A stretch of 25,395 nucleotides of DNA from JAGIBJ01 sp047604965 (lineage in GTDB: Bacteria; Actinomycetota; Thermoleophilia; Solirubrobacterales; Solirubrobacteraceae): positions 1 through 25,395 of the forward strand of contig JASGGQ010000022.1 of the NCBI GenBank assembly GCA_047604965.1. Reading direction: 5' to 3'. The notes below the pieces were generated by a model. That model was not told where the DNA came from, did not search any database, and worked only from the letters and a program-made list of their open reading frames with translations. Below are positions 1 to 6,607 of the stretch, piece by piece; within the stretch, counting starts at the first letter, position 1; the number at the start of each line of letters is the position of its first letter. A program made the position numbers and the translations under genes.

Positions 1-52
1 GTCAGCGAGCCTGCTGCCGCTTAACACAGCCCTCCGGGAACCCCAGGCCGAT

Positions 53-169
53 TCAGTTCGCGGCGACCGCGACGACCACAAGCGCGACCGACGCGCCCAC
101 GATTGCGCGGCGCACCACCACCCGATCACGCAACAACGCGCGCACCGACACCCTCCGCACAGCAATCAC
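53..169 (-). CDS. Small single-pass membrane peptide (38 aa)
   Basis: A 38-residue reading frame starts with a GTG that overlaps the TGA of the preceding gene in a GTGA arrangement, a typical sign of translational coupling. The peptide has a basic first half with six arginines in residues 5-22. Its second half is one hydrophobic helix (AIVGASVALVVVAVAAN) that ends at the stop. This is the layout of a tail-anchored or single-span membrane peptide. No family is recognised. It probably acts with the membrane protein encoded just upstream. The overlap and the non-random charge/hydrophobic pattern support it; its small size keeps confidence modest. Confidence 0.45.
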   Translation of the reverse strand: MIAVRRVSVRALLRDRVVVRRAIVGASVALVVVAVAAN

Positions 170-915
170 AGCCCAAACTCCTGGTTGGCGGGTGTTCGTG
201 GCGCCGAGTCCGACGCACGTGGAGCTACCGGTGCCGCCACAGGCGCCACCGGCTTCGGCGTTACACGCACCACCGCAGCAGAGGCCGCTGCCGCTGCTTG
301 ACGCCGATCGCGCGCACGCCGCGCCGCCACCCGAGCCCGCTCGCGCCGCCGAACAGCAGCAGCAGCAGCTTGCCGCTTGGCTGCCGCAGCACGCTTTCGC
401 GCCGCAGCACGCTGATCCGAAGACCGCCTGGCTACCGGCTGCGGCGTTGCACGCTCTCCAACGAGATCGCGGCCTCCAGCAGGAACGCTCACCGCAGGGC
501 GCACATGACCATGCAGCAGCAACGCGACCACGACCGATGCCGCGACCATCCCGCCAAGCGCCAACTGACGCCCCGACAACCGCTCCCGCCGACGCGCCGG
601 CTGCTCCCCCACCTGGTCTGGCGCGAGCACCGACGGAGAGACCCCAAGAGCCGGCTGCTCCCCAACTGGCTTCGGGGCGACAGCCGACGGAGAGACCCCA
701 AGAGCCGCATCGTCAGACAACACCGACGAATCGAGATCCGGCCCCAGATCCCAATCCAACGCTTGCGGCCCCGGCCCCGGCGTCGCCTCGGCTGTCGTCG
801 CCGGCGACGGCGCGGCCGCGAACCCCGGCAACCACTCACCATCCGACGTGAGCGGCACCTCCGCCCACCCATCCGACGGAACCACCACTTCGGCCTGAGC
901 ATCTCGTCTGCGCAT
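166..915 (-). CDS. Single-pass membrane protein with Ala/Arg-rich helix, unknown function
   Basis: This 249-aa protein is not from a family I recognise. An acidic, Pro/Ala-rich N-terminal half (about residues 1-110) contains two tandem 18-residue repeats (ALGVSPS...VGEQP). One hydrophobic segment follows at about residues 119-137 (ALGGMVAASVVVALLLHG). After it come a long Ala/Arg-rich stretch likely to form a charged helix or coiled coil (about 165-215) and a Pro/Val-rich tail. An N-in, C-out topology is plausible. The ATG at 915 is preferred over the adjacent GTG at 918 because a G-rich stretch precedes it. A large opposite-strand frame over the same bases reads as low-complexity Arg/Pro and is taken as a shadow. 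The gene is followed by a coupled 38-aa membrane peptide. Confidence 0.6.
   Translation of the reverse strand: MRRRDAQAEVVVPSDGWAEVPLTSDGEWLPGFAAAPSPATTAEATPGPGPQALDWDLGPDLDSSVLSDDAALGVSPSAVAPKPVGEQPALGVSPSVLAPDQVGEQPARRRERLSGRQLALGGMVAASVVVALLLHGHVRPAVSVPAGGRDLVGERATPQPVARRSSDQRAAARKRAAAAKRQAAAAAVRRRERARVAARRARDRRQAAAAASAAVVRVTPKPVAPVAAPVAPRASDSAPRTPANQEFGL
630..707 (-). repeat. 54-nt in-frame tandem duplication
   Basis: A 24-nt block starting CCGACGGAGAGACCCC occurs at 630-653 and again at 684-707. The period is 54 nt, or 18 codons. It encodes two copies of an 18-residue unit, ALGVSPS(A/V)(V/L)AP(K/D)(P/Q)VGEQP, in the N-terminal domain of the membrane protein. The conserved ends and diverged centre suggest an old in-frame duplication under some constraint. 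Confidence 0.8.
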
Positions 916-961
916 CACCCCCTAAGCGAGATTGACCGCCCCAAACTGTGACGGCAACGCG

Positions 962-979
962 CCAACTCTGCGAAGTTGG
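962..979 (-). terminator. Possible hairpin downstream of the Ig-like protein gene
   Basis: CCAACT (962-967) and AGTTGG (974-979) form a 6-bp stem with a 6-nt loop. It lies 38 nt past the stop of the secreted Ig-like gene and before the next minus-strand gene. There is no U-tract, so a terminator role is only a guess. Confidence 0.2.
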
Positions 980-1016
980 GGACCGTGCCGTGTGCGCACC
1001 GGCTGCCGGCTGGTTG

Positions 1017-2288
1017 TCAGCGTCGCACGGTCGCGGCCAAACACGTCGATGAGTTCGCCGCCGAGACGCGCACGCGGAGCTTGCCTCCGCGCCGCACGCC
1101 CTTGAGCGTGGTGCCCCACCGGCCGCTACGAGGCGCTGTCAGGCGCGCCGTGCGCGTCTTGCCTCGGGTGGTGACTCGGATCGTGATGCGGCTGCGGCAA
1201 CCTTCCGCGACTTGGCCGCGGACGCGGACTTGCGAGCCGCTGCGCTTGACCGACGCCACTGTAAGTGCCGCCGCTGTGAGAGTCGGCGCGGCGGTCGACT
1301 CAGCCGTCGGCGCCACCGTTGGAGTCGGCGTTCCGGTCGACTCACCTGTTGGCGCCACCGTTGGCGTCGGCGTACTTGTTGGCGTTGCGGTGGCCGGCCA
1401 ATCGACGTACACCGACGTGCTGGTCGATCCGGCGTTGCCCGCGGCGTCGATCGCGCGCGCCTCGATCGTGTGGCGGCCACTCTGGAGACTCGGTACGGCG
1501 AACGTCGCGGAGACCTGGCCGGTCTGGCATGGGATGACCGTGCGGTAATCGCACGTCTTGTCTGACGACGCAACGACCTGCCCGTCAACCAGGAGTTCCA
1601 GGCGCTTGATCCCCGTCTGGTCGCTACCCGTGACCGTGACCTGCTGGCCGCTCCTCTGCACGCCGCTCCACGACACCGACGGCGCCACGGCATCGGTCAC
1701 CTGCACCGCAGCGCCATACAACCGCGTGGCAGCCGCGTGAATCGACCCTCCGGGTGAACACGGCACCGCCGTACACCTAAACCCAACCCGTAGCCAACGA
1801 GCAGGCGAGAACGGATCGACGAACACCCCGACGGGGACTCGATCCGCAGAAGCGGGGCTCCCAGAGTGTTCAAATCCGTAGTTACCGGCAGAGGTACTAA
1901 GCACGGAGTTCCAGTTGTAGTCGCTGCTGTGCCACGTGACCCCAGATCGCCAGCCGGTGATGGTCAGTCCGTCGGGGACGTCGAATCGTAGGTAGGCGTA
2001 GGTGCCCGCCGGCATGTCGGCCGAGCCGAAGCGCGTGCGGATCGCGAGAGAGCCGGCGAAGCTGTTGAATGGGTCGTCGTCGGGTTCGGCGGCTGTGACG
2101 CTGTTGTCGCAGCGGTCGGTGTAGCGGATGCCGTCCGGGTAGTTGGTCTCCATCGTCCAGGAGAGGTTGGTACCGCCGGCTTCCGAGCAGGTCACGACCT
2201 CGTAGGTTCCGGCCGATGCAGCTGGCGCCGTGGAGGCGAGCGTGGCGACGGCGGTCGCCGTGGTGGTGAGGAGGGTCTTGAGGTTCAT
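1017..2288 (-). CDS. Secreted Ig-like domain protein with Thr/Pro-rich linker
   Basis: This is a 423-aa exported protein. A Sec signal peptide (MNLKTLLTTTATAVATLASTAPAASA) is followed by an about 190-residue region with six cysteines that I cannot assign. Next is an Ig-like beta-sandwich (about 215-310; VSWSGVQRSGQQVTVTGSDQTG, then VDGQVVASS and IEARAIDAAGNAG), as in bacterial surface proteins. A Thr/Pro linker with two 14-residue repeats follows, then a basic C-terminal beta-rich module. The ATG at 2288 is chosen over the longer frame because it gives the signal peptide. It overlaps the TGA of a short upstream frame (ATGA), which suggests coupling. It probably acts in cell-surface binding; no catalytic motif is seen. 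Confidence 0.75.
   Translation of the reverse strand: MNLKTLLTTTATAVATLASTAPAASAGTYEVVTCSEAGGTNLSWTMETNYPDGIRYTDRCDNSVTAAEPDDDPFNSFAGSLAIRTRFGSADMPAGTYAYLRFDVPDGLTITGWRSGVTWHSSDYNWNSVLSTSAGNYGFEHSGSPASADRVPVGVFVDPFSPARWLRVGFRCTAVPCSPGGSIHAAATRLYGAAVQVTDAVAPSVSWSGVQRSGQQVTVTGSDQTGIKRLELLVDGQVVASSDKTCDYRTVIPCQTGQVSATFAVPSLQSGRHTIEARAIDAAGNAGSTSTSVYVDWPATATPTSTPTPTVAPTGESTGTPTPTVAPTAESTAAPTLTAAALTVASVKRSGSQVRVRGQVAEGCRSRITIRVTTRGKTRTARLTAPRSGRWGTTLKGVRRGGKLRVRVSAANSSTCLAATVRR
1294..1377 (-). repeat. 42-nt tandem repeat encoding the Thr/Pro linker
   Basis: Two 42-nt units beginning GTCGACTCA are in tandem at 1294 and 1336, each carrying GGCGCCACCGTTGG. They encode the 14-residue units TPTPTVAPTGESTG and TPTPTVAPTAESTA in the linker between the Ig-like domain and the basic C-terminal module. 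Such linkers can vary in copy number between strains. Confidence 0.75.
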
Positions 2289-2458
2289 CGCTGTCCGAGC
2301 GCGTAGGGCGGCTTGGCGGCCTTGGGTGCGCGCTCTCTTTGCCAGTATCGCGCCGAGCGGGAGTGGGGGCGCTTGTAACTCGTCCACGGCGACTCGGCGG
2401 TATCACCGATCCAGCGCACCCAGATGCGCGGCGGCCGGGTGCGATCGTGCGCGTGCAC
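2285..2458 (-). CDS. Probable small basic protein (57 aa), unknown function
   Basis: The frame lies between the haemoglobin gene and the secreted-protein gene. Its TGA overlaps the ATG of the latter (ATGA). The product is basic and aromatic: IWVRWIGDTAESPWTSYKRP, then RSARYWQRERAPK. Four tryptophans and three tyrosines in 57 residues, with about 80% G/C at third codon positions, look more like real coding sequence than the Arg/Ala/Pro-rich shadows common here. The GTG at 2458 is the first start after the haemoglobin stop, but there is no Shine-Dalgarno and a start at GTG 2419 is also possible. No family is recognised. Confidence 0.45.
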   Translation of the reverse strand: MHAHDRTRPPRIWVRWIGDTAESPWTSYKRPHSRSARYWQRERAPKAAKPPYALGQR

Positions 2459-2481
2459 GCGGCCGGCACGCAGCGCGGCGG

Positions 2482-2934
2482 CTACCGCTCCTGCGCCGGA
2501 TGCTGGAGGACGGTCAACCCCGGCGTCGGGCGATTCGCCGCCGACGGCATCGCTTGCAAACGGCGGTGGAAGGCACGCGCGACCCGCGACGCATGCTGCT
2601 TCGCCAGCTCCGCACGCGGGCCGGCGTACATCGCATCGACGGTGCCCTGCCACAGCGCCAGCCACCGTTCGAAGTGGCCCCCACGCAACGGCGACCGATG
2701 ATGCAGCACCGCGTGCGGGGCAAACGCACCGCCGGAATAGCTGTGCGCACCAAGCAGGATCGTCTCCCAAAAGTCGGTGATGCGCGGGACATGCTCATCA
2801 AGGTCGAGCTGCGCGACATCGGTAAAGAGGTAGCCGATCATCACATCGCCGAGCGCCTGCTCATAGAAGGCGCGCACCAGCCGCTCGATGTCGTCGCGCG
2901 TCTGGATGTCGCCGCGTGCATCATGCTGCGCCAT
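2482..2934 (-). CDS. Group III truncated haemoglobin
   Basis: This 150-aa protein resembles group III (P-type) truncated haemoglobins: small cytoplasmic 2-on-2 globins that bind haem and O2 or NO. Family-like features include helix B with the Phe-Tyr pair F23-Y24 (Y24 as distal B10 Tyr), H48 in DEHVPRITDFW as likely distal E7, and the HHRSPL block (H78/H79) as the proximal haem ligand region. The group III signature HFERWLALW follows at about 87-95. Length matches the family once the frame is trimmed to the ATG at 2934. A CACAAT hexamer 6 nt before that ATG suggests a leaderless transcript. The C-terminal 20 residues are a Pro-rich tail. A role in NO/O2 handling is family knowledge; nothing nearby specifies it. 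Confidence 0.85.
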   Translation of the reverse strand: MAQHDARGDIQTRDDIERLVRAFYEQALGDVMIGYLFTDVAQLDLDEHVPRITDFWETILLGAHSYSGGAFAPHAVLHHRSPLRGGHFERWLALWQGTVDAMYAGPRAELAKQHASRVARAFHRRLQAMPSAANRPTPGLTVLQHPAQER

Positions 2935-2940
2935 CCCTGC

Positions 2941-2946
2941 ATTGTG
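2941..2946 (-). promoter_or_regulatory. Putative -10 element of the haemoglobin gene (leaderless)
   Basis: CACAAT on the minus strand ends 6 nt before the ATG at 2934 and matches TATAAT at four of six positions. There is no Shine-Dalgarno between them. Transcription would start at or near the A of the ATG. No convincing -35 is seen. Confidence 0.4.
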
Positions 2947-3087
2947 GCGCAGCCGCCGCGCCACGTCGCGTGAGCCGGTGAGCGGCAAGCTGCGACGCGC
3001 CCGATCGTGACCTGCAACGCTTCGTCGGGCTGAGCTACGGGTCAGCACCACTACATGCGACGCACCACCATCGCTCAAGACCAACCG

Positions 3088-4464
3088 ATGCGGCGCAGCA
3101 CCATCGCACCGCTCCTGGCCGCCGTCGCACTGCTCACCGCCGCGCCCGCGCACGGCGCCGTGCGCGCGCCGACGCTCGCGAAAGCCCGGTGCGTGCCGGC
3201 AACCACGGCAACCTGCACCGACGGAGTACGGCTCGAAGTCGGCCGCAAAATCCAGCTGAGCGGCACCCGCCTGACGAAAAACATGCGCGTCACCTTCCGC
3301 TGGTCGAAAGGCGCGCTCGCATCAAAGCTCGCGAAAGATCGCACCGGCTGGACGGTGCGCATCCCGACCGGCACCACCACCGGCACCGTCTCGCTCTACG
3401 TGACCGACCACGCCGGCCGCCGCTCCAACGCGCTGCGCGTGACCGTGATAGCGCCGGTCCGCAGCGTCACACCGCTCGCACGCCCCGACGGCGCAGCACC
3501 GGAGGTCTTCAACGGCAACGGCATGTGGGTCTGGTACCTGAGCAAAACCGAAGGCGGCGATCTGAGCGCCATCGCCGCCCGCGCGAAATCGGCGGGCATC
3601 ACCACGCTGTACATCAAAGCCGCCGACGGCAGCTCCGCGTGGTCGCAGTTCGACGCAACGCTCGTCAGCGAACTTCACGCGCTCGGACTGCGGGCCTGCG
3701 CCTGGCAGTTCGTCTACGGCACCAGTCCCGCAGCGGAAGCCAAAGCGGCGGCGGCCGCGATCGCAAAAGGCGCCGACTGCTTTGTGATCGACGCCGAAAC
3801 GCACTACGAAGGACGCTACGCCGCCGCGCAAACCTACATGCGGGCGCTCCGCGCCGCCGTCGGTACCAGCTACCCGCTCGGATTGACGTCATTCCCGTAC
3901 GTCGACTACCACCCGAAACTGCCGTACTCGGTCTTCCTCGCGCCAGGAGGCGCGCAGGCCAATCTGCCGCAGGTGTACTGGAAGGACATCGGCGCATCGG
4001 TCGACGCGACGAGCGCAAAAACGGTCGCGACCAACCGGGTGTACGGTGCCGCACTCGCGCCACTCGGCCAAACGTACAACTCGGTGTCGGCCAGCGACAT
4101 TCGGCGGTTCCGGGCGCTGTGGTCCGGGTACGGCGCCAAAGGGCTCTCGTGGTGGAGTTGGCAAGCAACGCCGGCGGCGGTGTGGACGGTGCTCGACGAA
4201 CCGGCGCTGACGAGCATCGCCGCGCCCGATCCCGGCTGGCCGGCACTTGCGCGCGGATCCAAGGGCGACCTCGTCGTCGTCCTCCAAGAACATCTCGCGA
4301 CCTTCAACACCGCAGTGCCAATCGACGGCACCTTCGGGACGTCGACCAAGCAGGCGCTTGAGGCCCTCCAGAGCGCACGCGGTCTCCCGGCCACCGGCGA
4401 AACCGACGCGGCGACCTGGCAGGCGCTGCTGGCGCTCGATCTCACGCCGGGCAGCTGGAACTGA
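3088..4464 (+). CDS. Secreted glycoside-hydrolase-like protein with C-terminal peptidoglycan-binding domain
   Basis: This is a 458-aa exported protein. A signal peptide (MRRSTIAPLLAAVALLTAAPAHGA) leads to an Ig/IPT-like beta domain (about 28-125). A TIM-barrel-like domain with the look of GH25/DUF1906-type glycosidases follows at about 140-375: MWVWYLS, then TLYIKAADG, FVIDAETHYEG with acidic pair D235/E237, LPQVYWKDIG and LSWWSWQA. It ends in a PG_binding_1 repeat (about 388-455; LARGSKGDLVVVLQEHL, DGTFGTSTKQALEALQ, GETDAATWQALL). The likely role is binding and perhaps cleaving cell-wall glycan. The ATG at 3088 is preferred because it gives a standard signal peptide. An in-frame ATG at 3055 begins a near-copy of the same start (MRRTTIA versus MRRSTIA), leaving the true start open. 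Confidence 0.75.
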   Translation: MRRSTIAPLLAAVALLTAAPAHGAVRAPTLAKARCVPATTATCTDGVRLEVGRKIQLSGTRLTKNMRVTFRWSKGALASKLAKDRTGWTVRIPTGTTTGTVSLYVTDHAGRRSNALRVTVIAPVRSVTPLARPDGAAPEVFNGNGMWVWYLSKTEGGDLSAIAARAKSAGITTLYIKAADGSSAWSQFDATLVSELHALGLRACAWQFVYGTSPAAEAKAAAAAIAKGADCFVIDAETHYEGRYAAAQTYMRALRAAVGTSYPLGLTSFPYVDYHPKLPYSVFLAPGGAQANLPQVYWKDIGASVDATSAKTVATNRVYGAALAPLGQTYNSVSASDIRRFRALWSGYGAKGLSWWSWQATPAAVWTVLDEPALTSIAAPDPGWPALARGSKGDLVVVLQEHLATFNTAVPIDGTFGTSTKQALEALQSARGLPATGETDAATWQALLALDLTPGSWN

Positions 4465-4567
4465 CGCCCGCCAAACCGGTTGGCCCGGCGGCGAATCCCG
4501 CCGACGCACCGCTGGACCGCCGGATAGCGCGGCCACGTCGCTGCTGTCGTACCGTCACCGGCACGCG

Positions 4568-5866
4568 ATGCCACCCGCTGACGCCACCGGTTTCGATCTG
4601 CGCGACCCGACGCTGCCGAGCCGGCTGCATCGCGCCTTCGATGACCTGCGCGACCACGACCCGGTGCATCCGATCGGCGACGGCCGGTGGCTGCTGACGC
4701 GCTACGACGACGTTGCGGCAATCCTGAAAGACCGCGTCCGCTGCGGCACCGACATTCACGCGGTACGCAACTACGACCAGCAGCGGCCATTCGGAGCCGG
4801 CAGCGACCTTGAACGAGTCCAGGAGGGGCTGCTGATCAATCTGCCGGAATCCGATCACCGCCGGATTCGTGGTGCGTTCACGCGGCCGTTTACGCGCGCG
4901 GGCGTCGAGCAACGGCTCACCGGATTCGTCGAAGCGCTCGTCGAGGAACTGTTCGCCGCGCTGCCCGACAACGGCGCGGTCGACTGGGTTGCCGCGGTCG
5001 CCCGGCCGATGCCGGCGCGCGTCTTCCAATACCTCTTCGATTTGCCGCAGTCGCAGCTGGAGTGGTTGCTGGAACTGCTCCACCAGGACACCGTCGCGAT
5101 CGACATCCTGCTCTCACCGGAGCTCGTCGAGCCCGACGCGCTGGCCCGCGCCACCGAAGCGTTTCTGGAACTGCGACGCGAACTCGACCGGCTGGCGCGG
5201 GCTCGACGCGGGCAGGGCGGGGAGGACCTGCTGAGCTTCCTCTGCGACCGCCACGACGACGGCCTGCTCTCGTGGGACGACGTGCTCACGCAGGCTGTCG
5301 AAGCGCTCGCCGCCGGCACGAGCACCACCGGCACACTGCTGGCCGGCATGGTCGAAGCGTTCGCGACACATCCCGGCCAATGGGAGCTGCTGCGCAGCGA
5401 TGGCTCACTGCTGCGGCCGGCGGTGGAGGAGGCGCTGCGGTGGGTCAGCCCGGCGCTTTCGATGGGCCGCGTCGCACTGCACGACTTCACGCTGCACGGC
5501 CGTCAGATCCGCGCCGGCGACGTGATCCAGTGCGGGGTGCTGCCCGCCAACCGCGATCCGTCGGTCTTTCCCGAGCCTCATCTGTTCGACATTCAGCGAT
5601 CTACGCGCCCGCGACCCGATGGCCGCAAAGGCGCACCTGGACAGGCCGGCGCCGCACACGTCGCGTTCGGCGGCGGCACACACACCTGTCTCGGCGCGCA
5701 TGTCGCTCGGCTCGAAGCACGGATCGTGCTCGGCCGGCTCGCACAGCACTACGCCGAACTGCGACTCCAACCGGGCGCGGCTGTGCTCCACCCGACGCTG
5801 CTGATCCGCACCTACGCATCGATGCCGGTCACGCTCATCAGCGGGCGGCACCCGGTCGCACCCTGA
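4568..5866 (+). CDS. Cytochrome P450
   Basis: This is a 432-aa soluble bacterial-type P450. The haem-binding loop is FGGGTHTCLGAH with C374 as thiolate ligand. The K-helix ExxR is E288-R291, and the I-helix reads A249-G-T-S-T-T254. The helix C region DHRRIRGAFTRPFT is also typical. In most P450s the I-helix motif is AGx(D/E)T; here the acid is a serine (S252), while T253 is kept. The acid helps deliver protons for O2 activation, so its loss may mean altered chemistry. Start is the ATG at 4568; the longer frame runs back into the previous gene. TACCGT lies 12 nt before the ATG. No ferredoxin or reductase gene is adjacent, and the substrate cannot be told. Confidence 0.93.
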   Translation: MPPADATGFDLRDPTLPSRLHRAFDDLRDHDPVHPIGDGRWLLTRYDDVAAILKDRVRCGTDIHAVRNYDQQRPFGAGSDLERVQEGLLINLPESDHRRIRGAFTRPFTRAGVEQRLTGFVEALVEELFAALPDNGAVDWVAAVARPMPARVFQYLFDLPQSQLEWLLELLHQDTVAIDILLSPELVEPDALARATEAFLELRRELDRLARARRGQGGEDLLSFLCDRHDDGLLSWDDVLTQAVEALAAGTSTTGTLLAGMVEAFATHPGQWELLRSDGSLLRPAVEEALRWVSPALSMGRVALHDFTLHGRQIRAGDVIQCGVLPANRDPSVFPEPHLFDIQRSTRPRPDGRKGAPGQAGAAHVAFGGGTHTCLGAHVARLEARIVLGRLAQHYAELRLQPGAAVLHPTLLIRTYASMPVTLISGRHPVAP

Positions 5867-5872
5867 TCGCGC

Positions 5873-5891
5873 CGTGGCCGATTCGGCGACG
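5873..5891. terminator. Possible bidirectional hairpin between convergent genes
   Basis: Between the convergent P450 and 5939-6607 genes, CGTGGCCGA (5873-5881) and TCGGCGACG (5883-5891) pair with one internal mismatch around a single base. No T-tract flanks it, so an intrinsic terminator role is uncertain. Confidence 0.3.
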
Positions 5892-5938
5892 CGACTGCCA
5901 TCGCTGCCCACCCGACCCGAAGCGCGGCGGATCGAGTG

Positions 5939-6607
5939 TTAGCCGAGGCCGAGCAGGCTGCCGAGATCATCAAGGCGAGACATCAGCCGCGCCTGTGCCT
6001 CGGCCAGCACCGCGTCGCGGATCGCGGGCACCAGCGCCGCCTGGATCGACGAGGCGTCATCCAAGCTGCCAAGCAGCTGCGGCAGGTCGACCGAAGTGAT
6101 CGCGCGGCGCAACGTGTCGCCGGGCGGCAGCAACTCGTCGATCACGCCCGCCGGGATCTGGCGCACCGCTGCGACGCCGAGCGCGCCCAACCCCAGCTGC
6201 TCGGCGAAATCATCGACGACGGTTGACGTCGCCGGCAGTGCATCGGCGCGGTCGAGCCGAACGACCGACTCCAGCAGCCCGCTGCGCAGCTGCTCCAGCA
6301 GCACCGCGTCGCTGACGCCAAGCCGCGCCGCCAAGGCCGCACGGTCGATGGACGACGGGAGTGCGACGAGCAGTGCTTCGCGTGAGGTACCAAGCTCGCA
6401 CGCGGCGCGGCGCACACCATCAAGCACGACCGCTTGAGTGACCTCGTCGAAGTTGTCGGGTGACGGCAACGCGGGCGGCGCAGCAGCACACGCCGACGGC
6501 AGCGCCGCGACGCGGTACCGCCCGCCGCCAGCTGCGGCCTGCACGGCGAGCACCACCGACACCAGCGCGAGCGCGAGCACCGGCAAAAGCACGACGCGAA
6601 CGCTCAC
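5939..6607 (-). CDS. Exported protein of unknown function, coupled to MFS exporter
   Basis: This 222-aa product begins with a long hydrophobic segment (MSVRVVLLPVLALALVSVVLAVQAAAGGG) that is a signal peptide or signal anchor. The rest is an acidic, Leu/Ala-rich, probably all-helical domain with repeated short blocks (SREALLVALPSSIDRAALAARLGVSD, DAVLLEQLRSGLLE). No catalytic motif or family is recognised. The GTG at 6607 overlaps the TGA of the MFS gene (GTGA), so the two are almost certainly co-translated. This may be a periplasmic or membrane-associated partner of the exporter; that role is inference from coupling only. Confidence 0.65.
   Translation of the reverse strand: MSVRVVLLPVLALALVSVVLAVQAAAGGGRYRVAALPSACAAAPPALPSPDNFDEVTQAVVLDGVRRAACELGTSREALLVALPSSIDRAALAARLGVSDAVLLEQLRSGLLESVVRLDRADALPATSTVVDDFAEQLGLGALGVAAVRQIPAGVIDELLPPGDTLRRAITSVDLPQLLGSLDDASSIQAALVPAIRDAVLAEAQARLMSRLDDLGSLLGLG

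Noticed and set aside
103..951. Long plus-strand open frame over the first gene
   Set aside because: Its product is Arg/Pro/His low-complexity sequence without start signals. The minus-strand frame has a membrane helix, in-frame repeats and an overlap with the next gene.
1294..1377. Tandem repeats as a CRISPR or mobile element
   Set aside because: Only two 42-nt units are present, in frame and coding for a Thr/Pro linker. There are no spacers, terminal repeats or transposase.
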